From positions 930,001-994,000 of the forward strand of contig CAWKLE010000003.1 of NCBI GenBank assembly GCA_963850415.1: a stretch of 64,000 nt of DNA, given 5' to 3'. This stretch comes from VAXT01 sp963850415 (GTDB lineage: Bacteria > Actinomycetota > Thermoleophilia > Gaiellales > Gaiellaceae). Position numbers and translations under genes: made by a program. Below, piece by piece: positions 26,764 through 35,056 of this stretch. Under the pieces are notes generated by a model. That model had not been told where the DNA came from, did no database searches, and saw nothing but the letters and a program-made list of their open reading frames with translations. Within the stretch, counting starts at the first letter, position 1. The number at the start of each line of letters is the position of its first letter.

Positions 26764-28196
26764 GAGAACCCGCCGAAGCTCGCGACGGCCAGGTTGGACC
26801 GGTAGCTGGACTGATCCTCGTCGAAGAAGTTCGGCTGCAGGGCGACTCCGTGCGCGGCCAGCTTGTCGAGGAAGTGCGGCTTCAGCCCTGTGGCCGAAAG
26901 CGGCGACAGCAGTCTCGTCGCGCCGCCGAATGCCGTGTCCTCATCCGGAGGCTTGGCGATGAAGATGTCCTGGAGCGTGATCACCTCGGACTCCATGCGG
27001 AGCACCTCGGTGATGTGGGAGATCTTGCGCGAGCCGTCCACGAGACGCGTGATCTGCACCAGCAGGTCGAACGCGCTCGAGATCTGCTCGCGGATCGCCC
27101 GCAGCGGCAGGTCGACGCCTGACGTGAGGACGAGGGTCTCGAGCCTGGACAGCGCATCGCGCGGGGAGTTCGCGTGGATCGTGGTCAGCGAGCCTTCGTG
27201 GCCCGTGTTCATGGCCTGGAGCATGTCCAGCGTCTCGGCACCGCGGACCTCGCCGACGATGATCCGGTCGGGGCGCATGCGGAGGGAGTTCCGGACGAGC
27301 TCGCGGATGCGGATCTCGCCCTGGCCCTCGATGTTCGGGGGCCGCGACTCGAGCGTGATCACGTGCTCCTGCTGGAGCTGGAGCTCGGCGGCGTCCTCGA
27401 TCGTGACGATTCGCTCGTCGCCGGGGACGAACGCCGAGATCGCGTTCAGGGTCGTGGTCTTACCGGTACCGGTACCACCGGAGATGAGCACGTTCAGCTT
27501 CCCCCTGGTGCAGGCGGCGAGGAACTGGGCCGCCTTCGGGGTGAGCGACCCGAAGGCGATCAGGTCGTCCATCGTGTAGGGGTCGCGGGAGAACTTTCGG
27601 ATCGTCATCGTCGGCCCGCGCAGCGAGAGCGGCGGGATGATCGCGTTCACGCGGCTTCCGTCAGGGAGACGCGCGTCGACCATCGGCGACGACTCGTCGA
27701 TCCGGCGGCCGACCTGGGAGACGATCTTGTCGATGATCCGAAGCAGATGCGCGTTGTCGGCGAAGGTCGCCGTGCTGCGCTCGAGCTTGCCTTCACGCTC
27801 GATGAAGATCCGGTCGAAGTTGTTGACCATGACCTCGGTCACGGTGTCGTCCCGGAGCAGCGGCTCCAGCGGCCCGTAGCCGAGGATGTCGTCGGTGATC
27901 TCGCGGACGATGCGCCGCCGCTCCTCGCGGGTCAGCGGGGTGCGGTCGAGCGCCAGCTGCTCCGTGACCTCGCGCAGGACGCGCTCGTTCAGGTTCTCGT
28001 TGGTCTCGGTCGTGAACAGGTGCGGACCGAGCTTCGCGATGCACGCGTGGTGTACGCGGGTCTTCAGCTCGGCGTACGGATCGGAGGGCTGGTCCGACTG
28101 CTGCTCGCCGATGGCCGGGCCCGTGGAGAGCGCGGTTGGCTGCTCGTCCTGAGCGGCGTCGCCGTTCTCTCCCTTGATGCGGTCGTGAAGGCCCAT
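26760..28196 (-). CDS. tadA: Tad pilus assembly ATPase TadA/CpaF
   Basis: The 478-residue product is a secretion/pilus ATPase of the VirB11/GspE superfamily. Residues about 60-120 form the N-terminal helical domain (RREIVREITDDILGYGPLEPLL), followed by the PAS-like fold and the RecA core with Walker A SGGTGTGKTTTLNAIS, the Asp box and Walker B (DRIIVGEVRGAE) and the His box (GHEGSLTTIHANS). It powers extension of Flp pilin through TadB/TadC. It lies 3 bp from the CpaE/TadZ gene stop and overlaps the VWA-TadB gene, so the operon is tightly packed. Confidence 0.96.
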   Translation of the reverse strand: MGLHDRIKGENGDAAQDEQPTALSTGPAIGEQQSDQPSDPYAELKTRVHHACIAKLGPHLFTTETNENLNERVLREVTEQLALDRTPLTREERRRIVREITDDILGYGPLEPLLRDDTVTEVMVNNFDRIFIEREGKLERSTATFADNAHLLRIIDKIVSQVGRRIDESSPMVDARLPDGSRVNAIIPPLSLRGPTMTIRKFSRDPYTMDDLIAFGSLTPKAAQFLAACTRGKLNVLISGGTGTGKTTTLNAISAFVPGDERIVTIEDAAELQLQQEHVITLESRPPNIEGQGEIRIRELVRNSLRMRPDRIIVGEVRGAETLDMLQAMNTGHEGSLTTIHANSPRDALSRLETLVLTSGVDLPLRAIREQISSAFDLLVQITRLVDGSRKISHITEVLRMESEVITLQDIFIAKPPDEDTAFGGATRLLSPLSATGLKPHFLDKLAAHGVALQPNFFDEDQSSYRSNLAVASFGGFS

Positions 28197-28199
28197 GAT

Positions 28200-29390
28200 C
28201 TAGCTCCCGTTCTTTCCGAGGAACCGTCGCTTTCCGTTCTCGGCGGCCTTCGCCGGCATGAGGCTCTTCGCCATCTCGCGGACCGCACGGCCGAAGTCCG
28301 ACTTGGGGTCGGAGAGCACGGCCGGGTTCGAGCGGTTGACCGCCAGCGGCACGACGCGGTCGCTCGGCACCTCGAAGCGGATCTTCGTCTCGAGAGCGGC
28401 CTCGACCTCGCCCTTCTTCATGCCCACGTTCGAGTTCGCCCGGTTGAGGACGACCCGGACGCGCTCGACGGGGAAGGACAGGAGCTGCAGCGTCTGGAGG
28501 CTCAGCCGGACGTTCTTGATCGTCGGCACGTCGAGCCCGCAGACGAGGAGCAGGTCGTCGGACTGGTCGAGCGTCGCCAGCATCGGCCCGTGGAAGAAGG
28601 GGGACGTGTCGACGACGATCACCTCGTACGACTCCTTCGCGACCTCCATCAGCCGGGCCAGCTTGGCCTCGGTGACGAGCTCGGCGTCCTCGGGCCGGAT
28701 CGGCGCCGGCAGGACGTCGAGGCCCGACGAGTGACGCGTCGTGTAGCCCGCGAGCTTCTCGGGGTCGAGCTCTCCCGGAGCGGTGACGAGGTCCTGAATC
28801 GTCTTCTCCGGCTCGATCCCGAGCATGATCGCCGCGTCCCCGAACTGCAGGTCGAGGTCGAGGAGCAGCGTCTTCTTGCCCGCGTTCTTCGCGAAGCAGA
28901 CGGACAGGTTCGTCGCGGTGACGGTCTTGCCGGTCCCGCCCTTCGGCGAGAACACGGTGATCACCCGGCCGTTGCCGCGGGTCTGTCCCTTCTTGCTGCG
29001 CCGACCGGAATGGCTCGCCTTGCGGATTGCGAAGACGACGTTCTCGGTCAGCTGGGGAAGGAGCAGCACGTCAGCGACGTCGGCGTCGAGCGCCTCCTCG
29101 AGCAGGGCCGAAGCCTCGCCCGAGGCGACCAGGACGATCGGCGCCTGCGTGTACTCGCGGATCGCCGCGATGTCGTCGGCGGGCAGCGCCGAGCTGCGCG
29201 TGGCGTGCAGCACAGCCTGGAGGTGTCCGCCGGTCAGCGCGCCGGCTCCTGCACTCACGTGGTCCGCGTGGCCCACGAGCTCGAGCTCCGAGTGACGCCC
29301 GAGGGCGTCACTCAGCTCGGTCAGGCCTTCGCAGTTCCCCGTGATGAAGACGCGTGTCTTCTCTCGTGTCTGCGCCTCGACGGTCGTCAT
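28200..29390 (-). CDS. cpaE: Tad pilus localisation ATPase CpaE/TadZ (MinD-like)
   Basis: The 396-residue product has an N-terminal receiver-like atypical domain (about 10-130; RVFITGNCEGLTELSDAL) without a convincing phosphoacceptor, then a ParA/MinD-type ATPase with the deviant Walker A SPKGGTGKT and the block LLLDLDLQFGDAAIMLG. TadZ/CpaE proteins place the Tad machine at its site in the cell. I start at the ATG at 29390 because it overlaps the CpaB stop (ATGA) and the 48 residues upstream are low-complexity arginine-rich sequence. About 20 residues rich in Arg/Lys (SHSGRRSKKGQTRGNG) link the two domains. Confidence 0.93.
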   Translation of the reverse strand: MTTVEAQTREKTRVFITGNCEGLTELSDALGRHSELELVGHADHVSAGAGALTGGHLQAVLHATRSSALPADDIAAIREYTQAPIVLVASGEASALLEEALDADVADVLLLPQLTENVVFAIRKASHSGRRSKKGQTRGNGRVITVFSPKGGTGKTVTATNLSVCFAKNAGKKTLLLDLDLQFGDAAIMLGIEPEKTIQDLVTAPGELDPEKLAGYTTRHSSGLDVLPAPIRPEDAELVTEAKLARLMEVAKESYEVIVVDTSPFFHGPMLATLDQSDDLLLVCGLDVPTIKNVRLSLQTLQLLSFPVERVRVVLNRANSNVGMKKGEVEAALETKIRFEVPSDRVVPLAVNRSNPAVLSDPKSDFGRAVREMAKSLMPAKAAENGKRRFLGKNGS

Positions 29391-30151
29391 CGTCCGCTCC
29401 GTGCGCGGTGGCGCTGACGGCCGTTGATGCCGTCGACCGCGTTCGTCGTGGCGTTGTTGACCTCTTCTGGGCTGTCCGACGGATCGGTCAGCGGGCGGAG
29501 CTGGAGCGACCAGTCGCCGTTGTTCACGACCCACCAGAACTTCGTGGCCTGCGAGTCGGTCAGCGCAAGCATCACGGTGAACCCTTCGTTCGGGTTCGCG
29601 CTCAGGTGGCTGGAGACGGAGTTCGTCTCCGGAGCCTGGAGCACGAGGATGTTGCGCAGCAGGACACGGCTGATGTGGTTCTGGCTCGTCTCCGGCAGCA
29701 GCCAGTTGCCGAGGATGTCGACGCGGTCGCCGTCCTTGAGCGTGCCGTTCAGCAGCTGCGGGCCGCTCCCCGGCACCTCGACGGCGCGGAGGTTGCCCTT
29801 CAGCTGGGCCTGGACGCCCTGCTCCTGCGCGGTGCGGAAGCGGCGCGTCGAGACCTGCTCGCCGGCGTAGATCGGCTCCACGGCGACGAGCTTGTCGATC
29901 TGGCTCGGCTGGGAGATGGCCCCGGGCACGACGCTTCGGCGCGGAACCTGCTCGACCTTGAGCATGCTCCCCTGCGCGATGTCGGACCCCTGCGTGCCGA
30001 GCGCGATGTCGCGCGCGGCCACGTAGACGGGCACCTTTGACTCGCCGTGCTGGACGCTCCGCTTGTAGTTCGTGACGTAGAACGTCGTCAGCAGGGCGGC
30101 GACGACCGCAAGTGCGATTGCGATCCCGATGTTCCGAAGTCGATATGTCAT
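29387..30151 (-). CDS. cpaB: Flp pilus assembly protein CpaB/RcpC (SAF domain)
   Basis: The 254-residue product has an N-terminal membrane anchor (IGIAIALAVVAALLTTFYV), a SAF domain (VPVYVAARDIALGTQGSDI ... GAISQPSQIDKLVAVEPI) and an RcpC-type domain (GDRVDILGNW). In diderms this protein sits with the secretin in the periplasm; here there is no secretin gene, so it probably works at the outer face of the membrane or in the wall. It overlaps cpaE by four bases and follows a TadG-like gene by 27 bp. Confidence 0.92.
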   Translation of the reverse strand: MTYRLRNIGIAIALAVVAALLTTFYVTNYKRSVQHGESKVPVYVAARDIALGTQGSDIAQGSMLKVEQVPRRSVVPGAISQPSQIDKLVAVEPIYAGEQVSTRRFRTAQEQGVQAQLKGNLRAVEVPGSGPQLLNGTLKDGDRVDILGNWLLPETSQNHISRVLLRNILVLQAPETNSVSSHLSANPNEGFTVMLALTDSQATKFWWVVNNGDWSLQLRPLTDPSDSPEEVNNATTNAVDGINGRQRHRARSGR

Positions 30152-30178
30152 GGCGGCGGGTCTCTTTCTCCTTTGTGG

Positions 30179-31153
30179 TTAGTTGGTCAGCTCGACTTTG
30201 TGCACCCCGAGCCCTGGGGCCCCACCCCCATTGCCACTCTCAGCTGGAATTCCGTCGGTCGTGTACCGGGTGAAGTGGCCGTTGATCACTCCGGTGCTAC
30301 CGGTCGCGTTGTACGAGTCGATGACGAATCCGACCCAACCGACGACCGTGTACTTCGCGTTCGACCCGGGGCCCTTGAGCAGCCGATAGACCGGGAACAG
30401 GAGCTCCTGCCCGATGTGCGCGTCGAGCGCGGCCGTGAACGTCGAGTTGTTGAAGGTCGCTCCCGGCACGGAGTCGTAGTCGCCGACCGTCAGGTCGTGG
30501 TCGTGGTAGCCGTTGTTGAGCCAGTCGGCCAGCGTGCCCGCGCCGACGTTCCCGCCCTGGACGCCGTTGAGGTTGATCAGCCCGAAGGCGCCGGCTGCGT
30601 CCTTGCTGCCGGACGAGTGGATGTCCTCGAGGTTGAGCTGCGTGGGCACCCCGAAGGTCGGGCTGCACGTCACGTTCTGCCCACGGGAACAGTTCAGAAG
30701 CGGGTGCTTGTAGTTGACGGTGATCGGCGCGATCCCGTTCTGGATGCCCTGGACGTTGTACGCGCGGGCAGTCGCGGATCCGGACACGCTCACGTTCATG
30801 AACTTCGAGCCGAACACGCGCGCGAAGAAGCCCGGCGAGGGGCGTGTGACCTTGACCGTGATCGTGTCCATCTCGTAGCCCGACTGCGTGAAGGTGATCT
30901 GCGGCCCACTGCCGAGGCCCGATCCGCTGCCGCCGTTCTTGGTCGCGTACTGCGTGGCGAGCGTCGAGGCAGCCGCCGTGTCGGGAAGTACCGCGGCACC
31001 CGCAAGAGCGGACGCGTCCGCGGTCGCCTGGGCAGACCGATGGGCGCGGTACCACGAACCGACGTCGACGACCAGCGCGGCAAAGCCGAGCAGGACGACC
31101 ATGAAGACGACCGTCAGCACCATCGACTGGCCGCGCTCGTTGTTGTGTCTCAT
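30179..31153 (-). CDS. TadG-like pilus-assembly/pseudopilin-like protein, copy 2
   Basis: The 324-residue product (from the ATG at 31153, with GGAG 9 bases upstream; ATG 31168 adds five residues) starts with the TadE/TadG-type N-terminus RGQSMVLTVVFMVVLLGFAALVVDVGSWY, a hydrophobic helix after a conserved Arg-Gly-Gln. The rest is an exported domain with few recognisable motifs, including DAHIGQELLFPVYRLLKGPG. The next gene upstream encodes a clear paralogue with the matching segment DARIGSDLLFPVYRGIRSQG. Such proteins are probably minor pseudopilins or anchoring proteins of the Tad system. It contains cysteines (LNCSRGQNVTCSP) placed like the pair in its paralogue. Confidence 0.85.
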   Translation of the reverse strand: MRHNNERGQSMVLTVVFMVVLLGFAALVVDVGSWYRAHRSAQATADASALAGAAVLPDTAAASTLATQYATKNGGSGSGLGSGPQITFTQSGYEMDTITVKVTRPSPGFFARVFGSKFMNVSVSGSATARAYNVQGIQNGIAPITVNYKHPLLNCSRGQNVTCSPTFGVPTQLNLEDIHSSGSKDAAGAFGLINLNGVQGGNVGAGTLADWLNNGYHDHDLTVGDYDSVPGATFNNSTFTAALDAHIGQELLFPVYRLLKGPGSNAKYTVVGWVGFVIDSYNATGSTGVINGHFTRYTTDGIPAESGNGGGAPGLGVHKVELTN

Positions 31154-31208
31154 TTCCGCATGCTCCATTTCTTGATGGGAGTCGTTTCGGTACGGGGAGA
31201 AAATTTCT

Positions 31209-32114
31209 TTAATCGACGAGTGAGATCGAGCGAGCGCCGAAGTCGTCGTTGGTCGAGCTCTCGGTCTGGATGCCGTCCCAGATGATCCGGGTGAACGAGC
31301 CGTAGAGCTCTCCCTTACCGCTGATCGAATAGCCGGTCAGGTGGAAGCCGACCCAGCCGATCACCTCGTACTGCAGGTTGGATCCCTGGCTGCGGATCCC
31401 GCGGTACACGGGGAACAGGAGGTCGCTCCCGATCCTGGCGTCCAGCGCGCTCTTCACAGGGCCGGAGTTGAACTTCGACCCGGGGTCCGAGTTGTACCAG
31501 GCGAGCGGCATGTACGCGTTGAGGCCGTTCTGCACCCAGCTCCCGAGCGTGGGTGGGCTGATCCCGCCCTTGCTGCCGTCGATGTTGATGATGTGGAACG
31601 CGCCCGGCCCGACCTTGTCGAGTTGGAGCGTCGTGGCCTGGTTGAAGCACGGCAGCGGCTCGCACTGGAGCATCGGGTGCTGGACGTCGACGCCGAACGG
31701 CGCCGCCCACTTGGGCTGGGCCGGCGGAGCGGCCAGCGCGGTGGCATGGGCGCGCACGGTGACCGAGTCGAGCCCGAAGAGCTTCGCGAACACGCCTGGC
31801 ACCGCCTTGCGTGCGGTGACCTGGATCTGGTCGTTGGCGACTTCCTTCGAGGAGAAGGTGATGTCCGAGCCCGTGACGCCGCCGCCGTTCCGGTCTGCGT
31901 ACGTCAGGGCGAGGCTCGCCGCCTGGCCCGTGCTCTCAGGCAGTGCGGTCGCGCCGGCGAGCGCGGCGGCATCCGCGTTGTTCTGCATCTGGCGATGCGC
32001 CCGGTACCACGCGCCGACGTCGACAACAACAGCGGCCATCCCGAGGATGACCGTCATGAAGACAAGCGTAAGGATCATTGCCTGGCCGCGCTTGCTTTTG
32101 ACCTTGATTCTCAT
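31209..32114 (-). CDS. TadG-like pilus-assembly/pseudopilin-like protein, copy 1
   Basis: The 301-residue product has the TadE/TadG-type N-terminus KRGQAMILTLVFMTVILGMAAVVVDVGAWY followed by HRQMQNNADAAALAGA, the usual TadG pattern, and an exported C-terminal domain of about 260 residues. It is paralogous along its length to the gene immediately downstream, including the shared blocks GWVGF and LLFPVYR and a cysteine pair (LQCEPLPCFN). The VWA domain found in many TadG proteins is absent here and is instead fused to TadB two genes on. The start overlaps the TadE stop by four bases. Confidence 0.87.
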   Translation of the reverse strand: MRIKVKSKRGQAMILTLVFMTVILGMAAVVVDVGAWYRAHRQMQNNADAAALAGATALPESTGQAASLALTYADRNGGGVTGSDITFSSKEVANDQIQVTARKAVPGVFAKLFGLDSVTVRAHATALAAPPAQPKWAAPFGVDVQHPMLQCEPLPCFNQATTLQLDKVGPGAFHIINIDGSKGGISPPTLGSWVQNGLNAYMPLAWYNSDPGSKFNSGPVKSALDARIGSDLLFPVYRGIRSQGSNLQYEVIGWVGFHLTGYSISGKGELYGSFTRIIWDGIQTESSTNDDFGARSISLVD

Positions 32115-32500
32115 TCCACACGCTCCGTAGTCGTGCTCGAGAGGCGGCCTGATTTAGAGATGATCCCGAACAGGCTGATTGAATAGGGGTACGTCGCATT
32201 GACGGTGACGTCGTCTCCCGGCTGCCAGGTCGACGTGCAAGTGGCAGTGAGGTCGGTCGCCTTGAGGTTCGTGGCCGACGCGCGGACTGCGGAGGTGCAC
32301 GCGCTCTGCGGATTCGGCAGGTGGCGCGACACGGCACCCTTGCGGGCGCCGGCGCGGGTGGCGTCGGTCAGCTGCACCCAGTTGTTGAAGACGATGCCGA
32401 ACTGGATGACTGCAAACAGCAGGAACGCCAGGATCGGCAGCACGAGAGCGAACTCGGTAACCGACTGGCCGTCCTGATTCTTGAGTGAAATCCGCTTCAT
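32111..32500 (-). CDS. tadE: TadE-like pseudopilin
   Basis: The 129-residue product carries the TadE signature DGQSVTEFALVLPILAFLLFAVIQFGIVF: a short basic leader, Gly-Gln-x3-Glu-Phe at the prepilin-type cleavage region, then a long hydrophobic helix. Then comes NNWVQLTDATRAGARKGAV, typical of the family, and a small exported domain with two cysteines (SACTSAV, TATCTST). I prefer the ATG at 32500 because its leader length matches pseudopilins; in-frame ATGs at 32524 and 32581 are less likely. It overlaps the TadG-like gene by four bases. Confidence 0.9.
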   Translation of the reverse strand: MKRISLKNQDGQSVTEFALVLPILAFLLFAVIQFGIVFNNWVQLTDATRAGARKGAVSRHLPNPQSACTSAVRASATNLKATDLTATCTSTWQPGDDVTVNATYPYSISLFGIISKSGRLSSTTTERVE

Positions 32501-32604
32501 CGAAATCTTTCGGTTTGGGGTCATGCCGCTTGCAGATGCCACAGCTTTAAGACGGGTGGGCTCTTCGTGGGAAGAGCCCACCCTCGATGTCTTGCCATTA
32601 GGCC

Positions 32605-32766
32605 CTAGGTGATGTAACCGGCGACCCGAGTAATGGCGTTGACGATGTTGCCGGAGAGGAGTGCGAGAGCGCCGAAAACGGCGATCGTGATCACAGCCAG
32701 GACGACGCCGTACTCGGCCATCGTCTGCCCCTCCTCACGCTTGAACGCGTCAAAAAGCTTAAGCAC
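32605..32766 (-). CDS. flp: Flp/Fap type IVb pilin (major Tad pilin)
   Basis: The 53-residue product begins VLKLFDAFKREEGQTMAEYGVV: the Gly-Gln-Thr-Met-Ala-Glu-Tyr block is the class IVb prepilin cleavage motif, with cleavage expected after the Gly, leaving a mature pilin of about 40 residues that is almost entirely hydrophobic helix (LAVITIAVFGALALLSG). The GTG at 32766 has a near-perfect Shine-Dalgarno (AAGGAGGGAGG) 8 bases before it. A second GTG three codons upstream lies inside that sequence and is unlikely. No TadV prepilin peptidase gene is in the window. The gene heads the minus-strand Tad cluster, with about 105 bp to tadE. Confidence 0.92.
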   Translation of the reverse strand: MLKLFDAFKREEGQTMAEYGVVLAVITIAVFGALALLSGNIVNAITRVAGYIT

Positions 32767-33162
32767 CTGATTCACCTCCCTCCTTCGGATCAGGCGAGCC
32801 TTTCGGCGCGCCACCGCACTACGACTTGTGGAAAAAGCGATTGAGTGGTTCGACTGGCCGGCCGAGCCGTACGCGATCGGGGTGAGTTGTTCTGGCAAGC
32901 GGTGGAACCTCCGAGGAAACGTCGTCGGCGGGCTCGCGCCGCGCCGAGTGATTGGCTCAGTCGTTCCCAGTAATCGCCCTGCGCGGGCGCCCGGCAATCC
33001 CTCGCTTTGGGGATCCGCCCGGGGGATCCCCCTTTCTGGTGAGTGGCGCGGCCCTCAGAGGCCGATAGCTCTCTCGATTCCGTTGCGGCCGCGGATGTCA
33101 ACTAGAGATCCGCGCCGATGTGGCGGCCCTCGGCGCTCGAAAACAAGGAACGGAGCAGGCAA
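32767..33162. other. Intergenic region between flp and the M15-like gene (396 bp), possible structured leader
   Basis: No gene is visible in this stretch. It must contain the promoter of the Tad operon (minus strand) and that of the divergent peptidase gene (plus strand). On the minus strand, about 160-240 bases before flp, several potential hairpins occur, with a GCGCAGGGC block and a GATTG/CAATC pairing that could enclose them. This is faintly reminiscent of c-di-GMP-I (GEMM) riboswitches, but the conserved core does not match well enough to call one. A hairpin followed by CTTTCT lies at 33009-33036. Confidence 0.5.
33009..33036 (+). terminator. Hairpin with T-rich tail in the flp/M15 intergenic region
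   Basis: GGGGATCC (33009-33016) pairs perfectly with GGATCCCC (33024-33031) around GCCCGGG and is followed by CTTTCT. It could be an attenuator or terminator for a plus-strand leader upstream of the peptidase gene, because no coding region lies before it on that strand. Confidence 0.4.
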
Positions 33163-34635
33163 ATGCCACAAGGGACACAGAGAACCGGGAAGAGCCTGGC
33201 CCACGTGCTCTTCCTCTCGGCTGCGCTCTCGCTCCTGAGCACCCTGGTGCGAAGGGAGCGCAGGCAGCTGGTGCTGACGGCCCGCGACCGGCGGAAGAAG
33301 GTCCGCGTCGCCCCGAGAAGGATCGCCGCGAGCCTTGCGTTCGCGACGCTCTTCTTCGCGGGCGCCGCCCTCTCCGCAGGCGCCGGGAACGGCGTCGTGC
33401 AGATGATCGATCCGTCGAGCGAGTCGGCGCAGAGCGCTGACACCACGACCGACACGACGACCGACACGACGACGACCACCAATTCCTCGGACCCGGCGGA
33501 GGACCCGTCCGCCAAGACGCCGTCCAACGGGCAGCGCGCCGAGGGCACCTCGCAGGCGTCGTCGGACAATCCGAGCGCTCAGACCAGCCGTCCGGAGACG
33601 CCGCCCGTGAGCCAGGCGCCGGCGCCCACCGGAAACACGCAGTCGAACACGCGCGCCGCCGGTGTCCGCGCCGCGCTCAGGGCGCGGCTCCACGCCGGGC
33701 TCTCGAAGCCGGGTGTCGCCTCCACCGCACACGCGCGGCCGGGCAGCGCCCAGATGGTTCCTGCACGTCTCCTGCGCCCGAAGATTCCGCCCGTGATCGA
33801 GGCGGTCAAGGCTGCTCCGCTACGCAAGGCGAGCGAGCGGGAGCCCGAGGCAGACGAGCCGAACGTGGCCGCCACCGTGTGGCTGTACCGCGACCTACCG
33901 GATCCGACGCCGCCCTCGCGCCGTCTGAAGCCGGCCTTCGCCCGCCAGCTCGCCCGCGTCTCGGCGCGGAATCACGTGGACTGGGCCCTGGCCCTCGCAG
34001 TGCTTCGCGCGCGCGGGGACCGTGGCGCCGTGCCGGCCTCCGGGGCGCAGCTCCGGTCGCTGACGAAGCGCCTCGCCCACCAGGGCGCGAAGCGAGACGC
34101 CTGGGGCTCGGTGCTCTCGCTCGAAGGCAAGACGTCGTTCGCCGACCGCACGATCGCCCTCAAGAACCTGTACCGCGCGGTCGGGCTGAAGGCGCTCGTC
34201 AAGGGCTTCGACTGGGACAAGACCCGCCTCGAGAAGCAGATCCTGAACGACAAGCGGATCACCATCTATCCGGGTGGTCGCGACGACATCGCGAATCACC
34301 GCGTGAACGTGCGCGTGCTCGCCCTGATCGCCTACCTCGCCGAGGCGCACGGTCAGGTCACGATCTCGTGCCTGATCAGCGGGCACCGGCTCTACGCGCG
34401 CCCGGGCGTCATCTCGGCGCACATCTACGGGCTCGCCGCTGACATCGCCGAAGTGGGCGGTGTCCCGATCCTCGGGCACCAGCAGCCGGACGGCTCGATC
34501 ACCGAGAAGACGGTGCGCGAGATCCTGCTGCTCCCGGTCGAGATGCAGCCGCGGCAGGTCATCTCCCTGCTCGGCCTCGGAGGACCCTCGTTCCCGCTGG
34601 CGAACCACTACGACCACATTCATGTTGGTTACTAA
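33163..34635 (+). CDS. Membrane-anchored protein with C-terminal M15-like (D,D-carboxypeptidase-type) domain
   Basis: The 490-residue product (ATG 33163 preceded by GGAG; ATG 33118 adds 15 residues) has hydrophobic segments near the N-terminus (about 12-28 and 53-75), a long Thr/Ser/Pro-rich low-complexity stretch (TTTDTTTDTTTTTN), and a C-terminal globular region. There SAHIYGLAADI gives the M15 zinc pattern HxxxxxxD (H420, D427), and the extreme C-terminus HYDHIHVGY supplies His485/His487. This suggests a wall peptidase or lytic-type hydrolase, though the catalytic acid is not certain (Asp484 is a candidate). Divergent from flp, it could open the wall for the pilus; that is inference. Confidence 0.7.
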   Translation: MPQGTQRTGKSLAHVLFLSAALSLLSTLVRRERRQLVLTARDRRKKVRVAPRRIAASLAFATLFFAGAALSAGAGNGVVQMIDPSSESAQSADTTTDTTTDTTTTTNSSDPAEDPSAKTPSNGQRAEGTSQASSDNPSAQTSRPETPPVSQAPAPTGNTQSNTRAAGVRAALRARLHAGLSKPGVASTAHARPGSAQMVPARLLRPKIPPVIEAVKAAPLRKASEREPEADEPNVAATVWLYRDLPDPTPPSRRLKPAFARQLARVSARNHVDWALALAVLRARGDRGAVPASGAQLRSLTKRLAHQGAKRDAWGSVLSLEGKTSFADRTIALKNLYRAVGLKALVKGFDWDKTRLEKQILNDKRITIYPGGRDDIANHRVNVRVLALIAYLAEAHGQVTISCLISGHRLYARPGVISAHIYGLAADIAEVGGVPILGHQQPDGSITEKTVREILLLPVEMQPRQVISLLGLGGPSFPLANHYDHIHVGY

Positions 34636-34641
34636 CGACTG

Positions 34642-34989
34642 ATGAAGGAAACGACTCTCACGCGGGCTGACGGGACGGTTGTCTGCGAGCGGTGCACGCT
34701 CGCCGACTCCCCGGTGGCCCGCATGAGGGGCCTGCTCGGACGAGACGGGCTGGAGCAGGGCGAAGGGCTCCTGCTCCGGCCCGCCTCGTCGATTCACACG
34801 TTCTTCATGCGCTTCCCGATCGACGCCGTCTTCCTCGATCGGGAGCTCGCCGTCGTCGGCATCGAGGACAGCATCGCTCCGTGGCGCGCGGCTTCTCAGC
34901 GCGGGGCGAAGGCGGTGCTCGAGCTTCCCGCCGGCGAAAGCTCGCGCCGCGGGCTCGCGGTCGGCGACCAGCTCACGCTCGCTGCCTAG
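34642..34989 (+). CDS. DUF192 family protein
   Basis: The 115-residue product shows the DUF192 signature: RMRGLLGRDGLEQGEGLLL, then SSIHTFFMRFPIDAVFLD, and VLELPAGES near the end. The family is small, beta-rich and widespread, with no proven biochemical activity; members often carry a signal peptide, but this one does not. It starts 6 bp after the M15-like gene and is probably co-transcribed with it. DUF192 genes are often near Tad genes in Actinobacteria and other phyla, as I recall. Confidence 0.88.
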   Translation: MKETTLTRADGTVVCERCTLADSPVARMRGLLGRDGLEQGEGLLLRPASSIHTFFMRFPIDAVFLDRELAVVGIEDSIAPWRAASQRGAKAVLELPAGESSRRGLAVGDQLTLAA

Positions 34990-35056
34990 CCAGCGGCTTG
35001 CGCCGCACCGCGCTTTGCTCTAGCTTCGCGGGCGGAGTCTGCCGAGAGGAGCACGC

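Noticed and set aside
32840..33000. c-di-GMP-I (GEMM) riboswitch upstream of flp
   Set aside because: Only a GCGCAGGGC block resembles the conserved core; the GCAAAGCC part and tetraloop receptor could not be found.
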